A stretch of 64,000 nucleotides of DNA from Chitinophaga sancti (GTDB lineage: Bacteria; Bacteroidota; Bacteroidia; Chitinophagales; Chitinophagaceae). The notes under the pieces were generated by a model. It had not been told where the DNA came from and ran no database searches. It saw nothing but the letters and a program-made list of their open reading frames with translations. A program made the position numbers and the translations under genes. This document shows positions 1-9,114 of this stretch, one piece after another (position 1 is the stretch's first letter; each line of letters opens with the position of its first letter). Where the stretch lies: positions 744,001-808,000 of the forward strand of contig NZ_CP139247.1 of assembly GCF_034087045.1 (NCBI RefSeq), given 5' to 3'.

Positions 1-96
1 TATGGATTAGGGTTTGATTATCCACAGTCATTTAGTAAATTGTTTAAGGCGAAGACACAGTTAGCGCCATTGGAATTCCGAAATTCATTTAATTAA
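1..96 (+). CDS. AraC-family transcriptional regulator, C-terminal end only
   Basis: The window opens inside a reading frame whose last 31 residues contain GFDYPQSFSKLFK followed by a proline and EFR. This is the usual end of the second helix-turn-helix of AraC/XylS regulators (GF-x-S-FSR-x-FK then P-x-x-FR). It stops at TAA one base before the next start codon, so it probably shares a transcript with the Crp/Fnr gene. The sensing domain lies outside the window and the ligand cannot be named. Confidence 0.7.
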   Translation, partial: YGLGFDYPQSFSKLFKAKTQLAPLEFRNSFN

Positions 97-97
97 T

Positions 98-661
98 ATG
101 GCAGATCTGATGCTGTTTTGTAAGCAGTTTTCACCGTTGGAAGATGCTGTGTTGTGGGAACTGACTTCGCAGGCGATCACTAAGTCTTACAATAAAGGAG
201 CGTTCCTGCTGCGGAGTGGGGAAACCTGCAGGAATCTTTATTTTGTTAATGAAGGATTGATCAAGTCGTTCTCTGAGAAGGATGATAAGGAGTTTATTAT
301 GCGGTTCTTTTCTGAGAATGTGCTTTTTTCTGTGTTTGATAGTTATTTGAACCAGGTGCCATCGAAGTTTAATATGGTAGCGCTGGAAGATACAACTGTT
401 ACTATGATTCGTTATGAGGTCATGGAGGGGTTATGTAAACAACATCATGCCATGGAGACGTTCTTTCGTAAGCTGGTGGGTATTGCAGCTACCAGGATGA
501 TGAAAAGGATCAGTGAAATGCTGGAAGAGAATGCAGCGGATAGGTACAGGTTGTTTGTAGAGGAGAATAATACAATCCATCAAAGAATTAGCCTGGGGGA
601 TATGGCGAAATACCTGGGAATAACGCAGCAGTCGCTAAGCAGGATCAGGACAATCAGGTAA
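98..661 (+). CDS. Crp/Fnr-family transcriptional regulator
   Basis: A 187-residue cytosolic regulator. Residues about 10-120 fit a cyclic-nucleotide-binding beta-roll (GAFLLRSGETCRNLYFVNEG). Residues about 163-185 form a winged-helix motif with LGDMAKYLGITQQSLSRIR, which is the short recognition region seen in Bacteroidota members of the family. It ends a few residues after the recognition helix, as these short forms often do. No Fnr-type cysteine cluster is visible, so it is not an oxygen-sensing iron-sulfur Fnr. The ATG sits one base after the stop of the AraC-type gene, which implies co-transcription. The ligand and targets are unknown. Confidence 0.85.
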   Translation: MADLMLFCKQFSPLEDAVLWELTSQAITKSYNKGAFLLRSGETCRNLYFVNEGLIKSFSEKDDKEFIMRFFSENVLFSVFDSYLNQVPSKFNMVALEDTTVTMIRYEVMEGLCKQHHAMETFFRKLVGIAATRMMKRISEMLEENAADRYRLFVEENNTIHQRISLGDMAKYLGITQQSLSRIRTIR

Positions 662-735
662 ATTCACCACTAGCCAGCTCCGAACTATTCATTGATTATT
701 TACCCTATGGTAAAATATTCCCCCCTTCTTCCTTA

Positions 736-743
736 TAGCTTTG
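736..743 (+). promoter_or_regulatory. Bacteroidota -7 element (TAnnTTTG) before the YceI gene
   Basis: TAGCTTTG matches the -7 consensus exactly and lies 16 nt before the ATG of the YceI gene, giving a very short leader. No convincing TTG is seen at the -33 distance, so this is only half of a promoter. Confidence 0.4.
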
Positions 744-759
744 ACCAAAAATTAAAGTT

Positions 760-1266
760 ATGACACAATGGAACATTGATCCCGGACATTCTCAAATTGG
801 TTTTAAAGTAAAACACCTTGGCATCGCCAACGTATCGGGCTACTTCAGAGCTTTCAGCGGCACTGTACAAACTGACAATGACAACTTCGAACAGGCTACT
901 GTTACCTTCACACTGGAAGTACAAAGCATAGACACCAATAATAAAGAACGCGACGGCCATCTTACCTCAAACATCTTCTTTGACGCTGCCCAATTCCCTG
1001 CCATTACATTCAATGGCATATTAGCGAATGAGACGCTAAAAGGTGAACTAACCATCTTAAATAATACCCGGCCTGTTACCCTACAAGTAGAACATACAGG
1101 TAGCGGTATCGGCAGGTTCAATGACCACAGAGCCGGTTTTGAAATCAATGGAAAAATCAACCGGAAAGATTTTGGTTTGAACTTTCACCTGCTCAATGAA
1201 GCCGGTAACCTGATTGTAGGTGATGATGTAAAGTTATCTGGTGAAATAGAACTGATCCGTATTTAG
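760..1266 (+). CDS. YceI family protein
   Basis: A 168-residue protein starting TQWNIDPGHSQIGFKVKHLG, the classic YceI opening (W-x-ID-x-x-HS-x-x-F-x-x-KH). It continues with the F-G motif, the TNNKERDGHL segment and FFDAAQFPAITF. YceI proteins form a lipocalin-like beta-barrel that binds long polyisoprenoid lipids. No signal peptide is visible at this start, so this copy looks cytosolic, whereas E. coli YceI is periplasmic. A good TAnnTTTG element lies 16 nt upstream. The aspartic protease gene begins 24 nt downstream on the same strand and may be co-transcribed. The exact role is unknown. Confidence 0.9.
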   Translation: MTQWNIDPGHSQIGFKVKHLGIANVSGYFRAFSGTVQTDNDNFEQATVTFTLEVQSIDTNNKERDGHLTSNIFFDAAQFPAITFNGILANETLKGELTILNNTRPVTLQVEHTGSGIGRFNDHRAGFEINGKINRKDFGLNFHLLNEAGNLIVGDDVKLSGEIELIRI

Positions 1267-1290
1267 CAAGGTTTTTGTATATTCAGAAAT

Positions 1291-2538
1291 ATGAAATATA
1301 CAATTTACCTCATCTTTTTGCTGGTGAGTATCGTTTGTACCGGCCAGACCAACAACCCGACTTTCAACCAGATCTATACGCTTATCATGCAGAAGAATTT
1401 CTTCCATGCAAAAACACTGTATGACAGCAAACATACTTCGCTCTCAAATGCGCAACAAAACTATTTAGCGGCATTACTGGACAATGCATTTAATAAAGTC
1501 TCCCTTTCGGAACAGCGTATCGCTAACCTGAAGGGAGACTTTTCTGATAGCCTGTGGTTCGAGCTATACAAAGTAAAAGAAGACAATGCGGTAAAAGCAT
1601 TTGACTACAAAACGGCCAAAGCCACCGCCCAGACCATGCTGCAGCAATACAAATACCTGCTATCCCCCGATGGGCAGGAGGACCTGACCAATAGTCTGCA
1701 CATGTGGACAGCCCTCGAACATACTCCCCCACAACGTGTGGTTATACATGGTACGAACAGGTTAAAAATGAAAAAGGATAAAGCAGGACTCAATAACCTG
1801 GTTGCTATAGCAGGAAAAGATACGGCTGATTTTATTTTCGATACAGGTGCAAATATGTCTACGATATCTCTTTCTACAGCGAAGCGGTTACACCTGCAAA
1901 TCATTCCTGCTGATATAGAAGTAGGGGCTATTACCGGTGCAACTGTAAGGGCACAATTGGGGGTATGTAAGCAGTTCAAACTGGGGAATATAGAAATAAA
2001 TAATGCGGTGTTTCTTGTACTCGCTGATTCTGCGCTGGCTTTTCCACAGATCAGTTATAAGATTGAAGGCATATTAGGATATCCTGTGATCTGTGCATTG
2101 AAAGAAGTTCAACTCACACAGGATGGTTACCTGGTTATACCGGAAAATGAAACGGCTATCCATACCGAACCCAATATGGCTATCGACAGGTTATCTCCAT
2201 TGATCTTTATCGATGGCAAACATTATACTTTCGATACAGGTGCAGATGAGACCTTCCTATATCATAACTTTTACGAGGCCAATAAAGAGGAGATTGCTGC
2301 GAATTATAAACCTGTACATATTCGTTTTGGTGGTGCTGGTGGAAAGAGGGAACTGGAGGCTTATAAAATCAAACATCATTTTAATATCATGGAAAAGGAT
2401 GTGGTATTGGATAGTGTACCTGTACTCAAAGAGAAAATCAACAACGAGCTGGTGTATGGCAATATAGGACAGGATATTATCAGGCAATTCAAATCCATGA
2501 CGATCAATTTTGATAAAATGTTCATCAAGTTTGACTAG
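1291..2538 (+). CDS. Secreted aspartic protease with two retropepsin-like lobes
   Basis: A 415-residue protein with an N-terminal signal peptide (about residues 1-18, ending VCTGQ). A helical region (about 20-140) is followed by two retropepsin-like units. The first has catalytic FDTGANMSTIS (Asp184) and a later EGILGYP. The second has FDTGADETFLY (Asp315) and a later GNIGQDI. In retropepsins each lobe gives one DTG aspartate and a hydrophobic-hydrophobic-Gly psi-loop motif, and both lobes here have both. The two units are about 131 residues apart, so a single chain could build a full pepsin-like site. It probably acts in the periplasm. It lies 24 nt after the YceI gene. Substrates are unknown. 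Confidence 0.8.
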   Translation: MKYTIYLIFLLVSIVCTGQTNNPTFNQIYTLIMQKNFFHAKTLYDSKHTSLSNAQQNYLAALLDNAFNKVSLSEQRIANLKGDFSDSLWFELYKVKEDNAVKAFDYKTAKATAQTMLQQYKYLLSPDGQEDLTNSLHMWTALEHTPPQRVVIHGTNRLKMKKDKAGLNNLVAIAGKDTADFIFDTGANMSTISLSTAKRLHLQIIPADIEVGAITGATVRAQLGVCKQFKLGNIEINNAVFLVLADSALAFPQISYKIEGILGYPVICALKEVQLTQDGYLVIPENETAIHTEPNMAIDRLSPLIFIDGKHYTFDTGADETFLYHNFYEANKEEIAANYKPVHIRFGGAGGKRELEAYKIKHHFNIMEKDVVLDSVPVLKEKINNELVYGNIGQDIIRQFKSMTINFDKMFIKFD

Positions 2539-2593
2539 ACTATTTTCAGGCCAGGATCTCTTGTACACATTAAAAACCCGAATTGTCCTGTGA

Positions 2594-2704
2594 GAGTATG
2601 AAAAAGCGCTGAGTATACTAAAGATCTCCCTGGATGCTGCCCACTACAAGAACATGGACGACGCAAAGAATATTGCGAAAATTTTGCGGGGGTGCCTACA
2701 GTGA
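2594..2704 (+). pseudogene. Short coding-like remnant upstream of the DUF4268 gene
   Basis: An open frame of 36 codons without an ATG at its beginning reads EYEKALSILKISLDAAHYKN and then MDDAKNIAKILRGCLQ before TGA. The helical, charged composition looks coding and not random, like the tail of a helical-repeat protein. It overlaps in another frame the upstream extension of the DUF4268 frame. I read it as the 3' remnant of a lost gene. It is too short to identify. Confidence 0.3.
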
Positions 2705-2717
2705 GTATTTTCGCGGC

Positions 2718-3167
2718 ATGTATTCCAAACAGGAAGTTTCAAAACTGAAAGAGAATTTCTGGACCGCCTTTGGCCGATATATGAAACCCGTGCTATCTGC
2801 GGATGGGGAGCCTATTAGCTGGCTGAACTATAAGACAGGCATTCCCGGTGTGTTTTTTAAAATGGATGCCGATAGCCGGCATGCCAGCGTAGCTATTGTC
2901 ATTACACAACCTGATCCCCGGTTCTATGAGTTATTTGTCGTCAACAAAGCGGTGCTGGAAACGACATTGGGAGAAAAGTGGCAATGGCAGCCCAATACCA
3001 TGGACGAGTATGGAAAAACAATGAGTACCATCAGTACCCGGCTGGAAAATATCAATGTATTACAAAGCGAAGACTGGCCTGCAATTATCTCATTTTTCAA
3101 ACCCCGCATCATTGCACTGGATGAATTTTGGAGCATGGCTAAGTATGGTTTTGAAGGATTGTTATAA
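2718..3167 (+). CDS. DUF4268 domain-containing protein
   Basis: A 149-residue cytosolic protein when started at MYSKQEVSKLK, which is the usual beginning of DUF4268 proteins. A longer in-frame start exists at 2634, but its 28 extra residues are Arg/Thr-rich and unlike the family. The conserved run FWTAFGRYMKPV, then INYKTG-like WLNYKTGIPGVFF and MDADSRHASVAI, covers almost the whole chain. DUF4268 has no settled function; some members sit beside nuclease or restriction-like genes, but nothing of that sort is nearby. The M28 peptidase gene starts 40 nt downstream. Confidence 0.75.
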   Translation: MYSKQEVSKLKENFWTAFGRYMKPVLSADGEPISWLNYKTGIPGVFFKMDADSRHASVAIVITQPDPRFYELFVVNKAVLETTLGEKWQWQPNTMDEYGKTMSTISTRLENINVLQSEDWPAIISFFKPRIIALDEFWSMAKYGFEGLL

Positions 3168-3206
3168 ATTACGGTGATTAGTTAACCTTAATTAAAGGAC
3201 CCGCAC

Positions 3207-4742
3207 ATGAAAATTTTATGGCTTTCGCTCATAGCTATAGCATGCCACCAATACTGCCTTGCGCAGGACGCGATCGATCCTGCCATCGTTCAGAAAATTA
3301 TGCAGGCAGAATTTGCAGGCTCTCATATTCCTCAATTAGCCCAGGGGCTGACAGACCAATCTGGTGGCCGGCTTACAGGTTCTCCTGGATTTAAAAGAGC
3401 TGCCGACTGGGCGGTACAGGAATTTAAAAAATGGCATGTGAGCTATGCCGGCACTGAATCCTGGGGTCCTTTCGGTATTCAATGGGAGGCGGAGAGCTTT
3501 AGCCTGGATGCCGTCAATCCTTATTATTTTCCGATACATGCTTATCCGGTGCCATGGTCACCCGCCGCTGATCATCTGCAGGGAGAGGTGACTACCATCA
3601 CTCGTGAGCAATCACTGGATTCTGCCTGGTTACAACATCACGCGGCCCAATTCAAAGATAAATTCATCCTGATCGAAAGCAACCCTGTAGATACTTATAA
3701 GAATTTCGGGGTGGCCGCTACCAGATATGATCAGGCAGCACTGGACACGATGAAAGATACCTATATGATATCGCCGGAGGAAATGAAACACATTCAGGTG
3801 TATCTCCATAACCTGCCCGTATGTAGAAAGGTATTAAAACAGGCAGGGGCCATCGGTATCATTGCGGCAAGAGGAAACAGTGATAATGGTGTAGTGATGA
3901 ACCAGGCCACTTATGGGTTTAGAAAAAATAGCCCTATGGTACTACCGGAAGCAGATATCGCCAATGAAGATGCACAACGCATGAGCCGATTAAAAAAGGT
4001 GGTGCTGAAAATGAACTTACAGGTAAAAGCTTCTACAGACGAAGTACCCGGTTTTAACGTGATTGCAGAGCTAAAAGGATCTAACCCACAACTGAACTCA
4101 CAAGTCGTGATGCTGGGTGCCCACCTCGATAGCTGGACAGCCGCCACCGGTGCCACTGATAACGCTGCCGGTTGTGTTGTTATGATGGAAGCCCTGCGAC
4201 TACTGGATTCACTAAAACTCAAACCTGGCAGAACGATCAGAGTCGCATTATGGGGAGGGGAAGAACAGGGCCTGCATGGCTCATTTAACTATGTCACCAA
4301 TCATTTCAGGGAAAAGAAAACCAGGCAAATAAAACCATCCCAGTCAAACATTTCCGTCTACTTTAACCTGGACAACGGCACCGGCAGGATCAGGGGAATT
4401 TTTGCCCAAAACAACACCGCCGTCGTACCCATCTTCAAAAAATGGTTCGCTCCATTCGATACTTTAGGCGCCAATACGATCACTATCCACAACACCGGCT
4501 CTACCGATCACCTGTCTTTTGACTGGGCAGGTATTCCTGCCTTTCAATTCATTCAGGACCCTGTAGATTATAACAGCAAAACCCATCATACAAACCTGGA
4601 CGACTATGATCATTTACAAATAGAAGACTTGAAACAAGCCGCCGTCATCATCGCCTGCTTCGCCTACCAGGCCAGCATCAGAGATGAAAAACTTCCTGCT
4701 AAAGCCATTGAGAATACACCTTTTATCTTCGACGGATTTTAA
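3207..4742 (+). CDS. M28 family zinc metallopeptidase (carboxypeptidase Q-like), secreted
   Basis: A 511-residue exported exopeptidase. A signal peptide ends at about residue 19 (YCLAQ). Residues about 120-270 form the protease-associated insert typical of carboxypeptidase Q-like members. The M28 metal and catalytic motifs are in order: GAHLDSW (His306, Asp308), GATDNAAG (Asp318, bridging), GGEEQG (Glu352 general base, Glu353 ligand), NLDNG (Asp389), and HHTNLDDYDHL near residue 460. All key residues are present, so it should be an active co-catalytic di-zinc peptidase that trims peptides in the periplasm or outside. It stands alone, 40 nt after the DUF4268 gene. Confidence 0.92.
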   Translation: MKILWLSLIAIACHQYCLAQDAIDPAIVQKIMQAEFAGSHIPQLAQGLTDQSGGRLTGSPGFKRAADWAVQEFKKWHVSYAGTESWGPFGIQWEAESFSLDAVNPYYFPIHAYPVPWSPAADHLQGEVTTITREQSLDSAWLQHHAAQFKDKFILIESNPVDTYKNFGVAATRYDQAALDTMKDTYMISPEEMKHIQVYLHNLPVCRKVLKQAGAIGIIAARGNSDNGVVMNQATYGFRKNSPMVLPEADIANEDAQRMSRLKKVVLKMNLQVKASTDEVPGFNVIAELKGSNPQLNSQVVMLGAHLDSWTAATGATDNAAGCVVMMEALRLLDSLKLKPGRTIRVALWGGEEQGLHGSFNYVTNHFREKKTRQIKPSQSNISVYFNLDNGTGRIRGIFAQNNTAVVPIFKKWFAPFDTLGANTITIHNTGSTDHLSFDWAGIPAFQFIQDPVDYNSKTHHTNLDDYDHLQIEDLKQAAVIIACFAYQASIRDEKLPAKAIENTPFIFDGF

Positions 4743-4792
4743 TAAATTTTTGTTAAAATGGCATGCACGGACTCACAACTAAAAATTTAGTT

Positions 4793-4800
4793 TATTTTTG
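4793..4800 (+). promoter_or_regulatory. Bacteroidota -7 element before the outer-membrane barrel gene
   Basis: TATTTTTG is an exact TAnnTTTG match, 59 nt upstream of the barrel gene ATG. No TTG is seen at the proper -33 distance, so only half of the promoter is supported. Confidence 0.35.
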
Positions 4801-4859
4801 ATTTGATAACCTAGAGGGACAAGTGAAGACGGATTAACCCATGCATCAAAATTTTACAA

Positions 4860-7652
4860 ATGAAAGCAGGACCTATACTCCTTCTTCTTTGTTTGTGCTC
4901 ATGTTACCTATATGCCCAGCAGCCTTATGCAGTAAAAGGAAGTTTGACCGATTCAGCTGCCGGAATAAAGATTACTGATGCCACGATCAGCGTACTCAGA
5001 GCAAAGGATTCCACCCTTTGTAAGTTCATCTGGAATAATTCCAGTCACAATTTTTCTGTGCCGCTTCAGGAAGGCGGCCAGTTTATTTTGCTCGTATCCT
5101 ACCCGGGATATGCAGACTACACCGCAGAGTTTAGCCTGGATTCTACTAAACCCGTATACGATTTTCAGGGTATCAATATGCTCCTGAGGTCGCGACTATT
5201 AACGGAAGTACTCATCCAGGGCAAGAAAGCGGAAATGAAGATCAAAGGCGATACCACCGAGTATGACGCCTCTGCATTTCATGTAGAGCCGAATGCAAAA
5301 GTAGAAGACCTGCTCCGGCAATTTCCGGGGATAGAAGTTGACAAAGATGGAAAGATTACCGCCCAGGGCAAAACCATCAATAAGGTGCTCGTGGATGGTG
5401 AAGAATTCTTTGGCGACGACCCTACTCTCGTGACGAAAAACATTCGTGCCGATATGGTAGACAAAGTACAGGTCTACGAGCGATCCAGCGACCAGGCTAA
5501 CTTCACGGGGATTGATGATGGCAAGAAAGAGAAAACCATCAACATCAAACTCAAGGAAGATAAGAAAAACGGTTACTTCGGCAAGGTCGAAGCCGCTGGC
5601 GGTACAGAAAATTTCTATACCGGTAAGCTGATGTTCAATGCATTCAAAGGCAAAGAACGATTCTCCGCTTATGGTATATTTGACAACACCGGCCATTTTG
5701 GTATGGATTGGGGTGAAAGTAGTAAGTATGGCATGAGTAACTACAACTTCAACTTTGGAGACGATGGTAGTATAACCATTACCGGCGAGACCAACGATGA
5801 GCTGGAAAGCTATAATGGTGAATACTATGGAGAAGGCCTGCCCACCGCTAAAAATGGTGGTTTGCACTACGACAATAAATTCAATAATGACAAGACCACC
5901 GTCAATGTCAATTATAGAATAGGATCATTGGCGGTAGATGGAGACAAGCATGTGATTACACAAAACACATTGCCTTCTTCCTATATCAATACCACCTCCG
6001 ACCAAAAGTTCCATAATTACCTCTTCCGTCATAAAGGCAATGGCCGCTTTGAATTTAAACTGGATACCACCAGCACACTGGTGGTGAATGCTGCCGGTGG
6101 TTCAAGGAACAGTTCTGTTGATAACGAGTATAATACTACCAGCCTGCGACAGGATAGTACACTACTCAATACTAACAGCAGGACAGTGCATTCTAAAACG
6201 GATGAAACCACTTTCAATGCCGGCATCTTATTCAATAAGCAATTGAAAAAGAAAGGCAGAAAATTCTCTATGGGTATCAGTGAGAGCCATACCAGCAGTA
6301 ACGGTAATGAGTTCCTGAAATCTGCTATCAATTATTATAATGAAAAAGAAACACTGGATAGTAGTGTAGTCAATGATCAGAACAGGGTGCAGCATAGCGA
6401 CAACAATACATTGACCGCCAATGCTACCTTCAATGAACCACTGTCCGGCAAAGCACAGATTGCCTTCTCGTATGACTTCGTAATGACCAATGCCAATAGC
6501 AATCTAAGTACATACAAAAAGAATGATTCCGAAAAGTACGATGTACTGGATAGCCTGTATAGCAACAATTTCAAGATTGACAATATCTCTCATCAGGGTG
6601 GTGCTATGTTTGTTTACAAGGCGACCAAATACAGGATCAGTGCTGGTACCAAGGTATCCAACGTAGCATTCGAACAGCTGAACCGCTATGATAACAGTAC
6701 TTTCAAACGAAACTTTGTCAACATCAATCCACAGGTTTACTTTACATATACATTCAGTCAGTCAAAATCCATGACCTTTAATGCAACCAGGAAAACGCAA
6801 TTGCCAACGGTAACACAGTTGCAGCCTGTGAGAATTAATACTGATCCGCTGAATGTACACCTGGGTAATCCGGATCTGGATCCATCTTATAGCGAGGATT
6901 TCTATTGGAATTACAATACCTATAAAGCAATTACGCAGCAATACATGTACCTGAATGCCAACTTCTCTCTCAAACACAATTCGATTGTATCGAATGTAAT
7001 GACAGATTCAGCTGGTGCCAGCACTTATCAATATGCTAATATTAAAAAGAATGGCTACAATGGAGGTATCTGGGCGATGCGTGATTTCAAAACCAACTTG
7101 TGGGGTATGAGCCTTGCAACGATGTTGTCTGCCAATACCAATGTGTCTTATAACCTGGTAAACAGTGTGCTGAACAAAGCGACGTCATACACCATTTCGC
7201 CAGAGCTCACCCTTAGAAAGAATGCCGACAAAAAAGGTTACTTCGAAATTAACGCCCGGCCAAATTATACCATTCAGAAATCATCACTGTTGCCCAGCCT
7301 GAATAGTAATGGATTAGGATTCGATGCGGGTGCTGAGTTCCGGGTATTCCTTCCAAAAAATTTCGAGTTTTATTCCAGAACGAATTTTACCTATTCTCCA
7401 AAAACCAAATCGTTTAATACAGATCTGAAGAGAACGATCTGGAATATGGAAGTAAGCCGGAAATTCCTGAAGGAAAAACAACTGAGAGTAGCGGCTTCGG
7501 TGAATGATCTGCTGAACCAGAATTCTGGTTTTACCAGAAATGTATCAGGCAGTCAGATTACACAGAATACCTATAGCACGATCAGAAGATATTTCATGTT
7601 CACCATCACCTGGGACTTCAATAAAATGGGTGGTGCAAAACCTAAATCATGA
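4860..7652 (+). CDS. Outer-membrane beta-barrel protein with TonB-receptor-like plug
   Basis: A 930-residue protein with a signal peptide ending near residue 19 (YLYAQ). A carboxypeptidase-regulatory-like beta-sandwich covers about 20-115. A plug-like region follows with LLRQFPGIEVDKDGKI and GKTINKVLVDGEEFFGDD, then a large barrel ending in the aromatic FTITWDF segment. This is the outer membrane beta-barrel (OMP_b-brl_3) type of Bacteroidota, related to TonB-dependent receptors but not to SusC. It may move small ligands or peptides. Its last four bases ATGA overlap the start of the GLPGLI gene, so the two are translationally coupled. This pairing of barrel protein and GLPGLI protein is common in the phylum. 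Confidence 0.85.
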   Translation: MKAGPILLLLCLCSCYLYAQQPYAVKGSLTDSAAGIKITDATISVLRAKDSTLCKFIWNNSSHNFSVPLQEGGQFILLVSYPGYADYTAEFSLDSTKPVYDFQGINMLLRSRLLTEVLIQGKKAEMKIKGDTTEYDASAFHVEPNAKVEDLLRQFPGIEVDKDGKITAQGKTINKVLVDGEEFFGDDPTLVTKNIRADMVDKVQVYERSSDQANFTGIDDGKKEKTINIKLKEDKKNGYFGKVEAAGGTENFYTGKLMFNAFKGKERFSAYGIFDNTGHFGMDWGESSKYGMSNYNFNFGDDGSITITGETNDELESYNGEYYGEGLPTAKNGGLHYDNKFNNDKTTVNVNYRIGSLAVDGDKHVITQNTLPSSYINTTSDQKFHNYLFRHKGNGRFEFKLDTTSTLVVNAAGGSRNSSVDNEYNTTSLRQDSTLLNTNSRTVHSKTDETTFNAGILFNKQLKKKGRKFSMGISESHTSSNGNEFLKSAINYYNEKETLDSSVVNDQNRVQHSDNNTLTANATFNEPLSGKAQIAFSYDFVMTNANSNLSTYKKNDSEKYDVLDSLYSNNFKIDNISHQGGAMFVYKATKYRISAGTKVSNVAFEQLNRYDNSTFKRNFVNINPQVYFTYTFSQSKSMTFNATRKTQLPTVTQLQPVRINTDPLNVHLGNPDLDPSYSEDFYWNYNTYKAITQQYMYLNANFSLKHNSIVSNVMTDSAGASTYQYANIKKNGYNGGIWAMRDFKTNLWGMSLATMLSANTNVSYNLVNSVLNKATSYTISPELTLRKNADKKGYFEINARPNYTIQKSSLLPSLNSNGLGFDAGAEFRVFLPKNFEFYSRTNFTYSPKTKSFNTDLKRTIWNMEVSRKFLKEKQLRVAASVNDLLNQNSGFTRNVSGSQITQNTYSTIRRYFMFTITWDFNKMGGAKPKS

Positions 7653-8410
7653 GAACTTCCTATATACTGATTGCTGTATGCTTATTGGGTATACAGTCAT
7701 TGACAGCTCAACAGCGCTTTCCATCCACCGGTACGATTACGTTTGAGAAAACGATCAATATGCATGCGTATATCAACAAACGCATTAAAGAAAGACCGGA
7801 TGATGGTATATCGAAACAATTTTTAGAATCATGGCGTAATTCCAATCCTCAGTTCAAAAGGCTCAATTCAAAACTGAGTTTTGCTGCCAACCGTACATTG
7901 TTTACACCTATGCCAGATCCGGGGGCACAGGATTTTATGTCGAATTCACCAGGGGTCTATCAGTCAAACCTGATCTATACAGATTTGACTACAGGCTTGT
8001 ATACCTGCCAGAAACAGGTGTATGGCGACAACATGCTGATCAATGATACAGCAAGAGCTATACAATGGAAGATCACCAGCGAAACGAGGGAGATAGCCGG
8101 CTATCAATGCCGGAGAGCAAATGCCATTGTGATGGATTCTATTTATGTGGTGGCGTTTTATACAGATCAGATACATGTGTCAGGAGGGCCGGAGTCTTTT
8201 ACAGGATTACCAGGTATGATATTAGGCATTGCCCTGCCACATGATAATGTAACCTGGTTTGCGACGAATGTAGACCTCACGAGTGTACCTGCCACGAGTA
8301 TTGTACCACCTAAGAAAGGGAAGCCTCTGACAGCCGCAGGTATGAAAGAAAAGATTAAATTAGTATGGGGAGATAATGGCGGTAGTTATATATGGTGGCT
8401 GTTATTATAA
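7649..8410 (+). CDS. GLPGLI family protein
   Basis: A 253-residue exported protein with a signal peptide (LLGIQSLTAQQ). The family signature appears as FTGLPGMILGIAL near residue 190, a variant of GLPGLI. The preceding EIAGYQCRRANAI matches the conserved segment before the signature, and YVVAFYTDQI fits the typical aromatic stretch. The family is found almost only in Bacteroidota and its biochemical role is unknown. It overlaps the barrel gene by 4 nt, so the two products may work together at the outer membrane. A 12-bp palindrome (TTGTTATAACAA) follows the stop codon. Confidence 0.85.
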   Translation: MRTSYILIAVCLLGIQSLTAQQRFPSTGTITFEKTINMHAYINKRIKERPDDGISKQFLESWRNSNPQFKRLNSKLSFAANRTLFTPMPDPGAQDFMSNSPGVYQSNLIYTDLTTGLYTCQKQVYGDNMLINDTARAIQWKITSETREIAGYQCRRANAIVMDSIYVVAFYTDQIHVSGGPESFTGLPGMILGIALPHDNVTWFATNVDLTSVPATSIVPPKKGKPLTAAGMKEKIKLVWGDNGGSYIWWLLL

Positions 8411-8550
8411 AAAGTTGTTATAACAAGATGAAGACCCACCTGGGTTGGAATATACACTTAAAGAAGCGGAAGTAATAGTAGCAGGTGTAGTAAGTGGTGT
8501 TTGTGGTGTAAGAGGCATTGCCTTTCCCATATCCCCTATATTTCCTCTGG

Positions 8551-8570
8551 ATTTTAACCGGGGTTAAAAT
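8551..8570. promoter_or_regulatory. 20-bp palindrome, possible operator
   Basis: ATTTTAACC and GGTTAAAAT form perfect 9-bp arms around a GG centre. The dyad ends 28 nt before the chosen start of the small membrane protein gene. Its symmetry and position suggest an operator for a dimeric regulator. It has no T-run, so a terminator is less likely. Confidence 0.35.
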
Positions 8571-8598
8571 TATTCTTAGGGATTCATTCGAGATTTGT

Positions 8599-9114
8599 AT
8601 GACTAAAACCACAAACAATATGATCTCTTTATCCGTACTCGGCACCATCCATACGATCATTTCGATCGTCGCTATCATTTTTGCAATTGCAGCTTTTATC
8701 CAATCCGGCAAAATTCAACCCGGCACCACCACAGGAAATTACTACTCCATTCTGACCGTATTTGCCTGTATCACCGCCTTCGGCTTATCAAAAGCAGGTG
8801 GTTTCAATCCGGGTCATGCATTGGCGATCATGATTTTACTTTTTTTAGCAATTGCGTATTGGTTGCATCGCTCCAATCAGGCATGGACCAAATATGTACA
8901 GAACTTTCTTATGACCACCACCTTATTATTGTCCCTCATCCCTGCAGTGAATGAAACACTCACCCGGGTACCATTAGGACATCCACTCGCCACCGACATC
9001 ACCTCACCGGCTATCACCCAAACCCTCATGGGGTTATTGATTCTATATGTGATCGCCCTCATCATTCAAACCTTGTTCATTCGTAAAATGCAGAAGGCTA
9101 CCCACAAAGAGTAG
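8599..9114 (+). CDS. Small multi-pass membrane protein, function unknown
   Basis: I do not recognise this 171-residue protein. It has about five hydrophobic segments (for example VLGTIHTIISIVAIIFAIAA, YYSILTVFACITAFGL, LAIMILLFLAIAYWL and LLILYVIALIIQTLFI), so it should be an inner-membrane protein, ending in a basic tail. I chose MTKTTNN as start: a longer frame from 8518 adds 27 residues that read through the palindrome at 8551-8570, which looks regulatory. It is followed directly by a LytTR remnant in another frame. Such small membrane proteins often sit beside LytTR regulators, which fits the remnant. Confidence 0.6.
   Translation: MTKTTNNMISLSVLGTIHTIISIVAIIFAIAAFIQSGKIQPGTTTGNYYSILTVFACITAFGLSKAGGFNPGHALAIMILLFLAIAYWLHRSNQAWTKYVQNFLMTTTLLLSLIPAVNETLTRVPLGHPLATDITSPAITQTLMGLLILYVIALIIQTLFIRKMQKATHKE

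Noticed and set aside
5199..5867. 222-residue minus-strand ORF
   Set aside because: Fully antisense to the outer-membrane barrel gene, which has clear domain motifs; no motif in the antisense frame.
8418..8711. 97-residue minus-strand ORF
   Set aside because: It overlaps the supported membrane protein gene and the palindrome; its sequence (runs of Tyr and Thr) looks non-coding.
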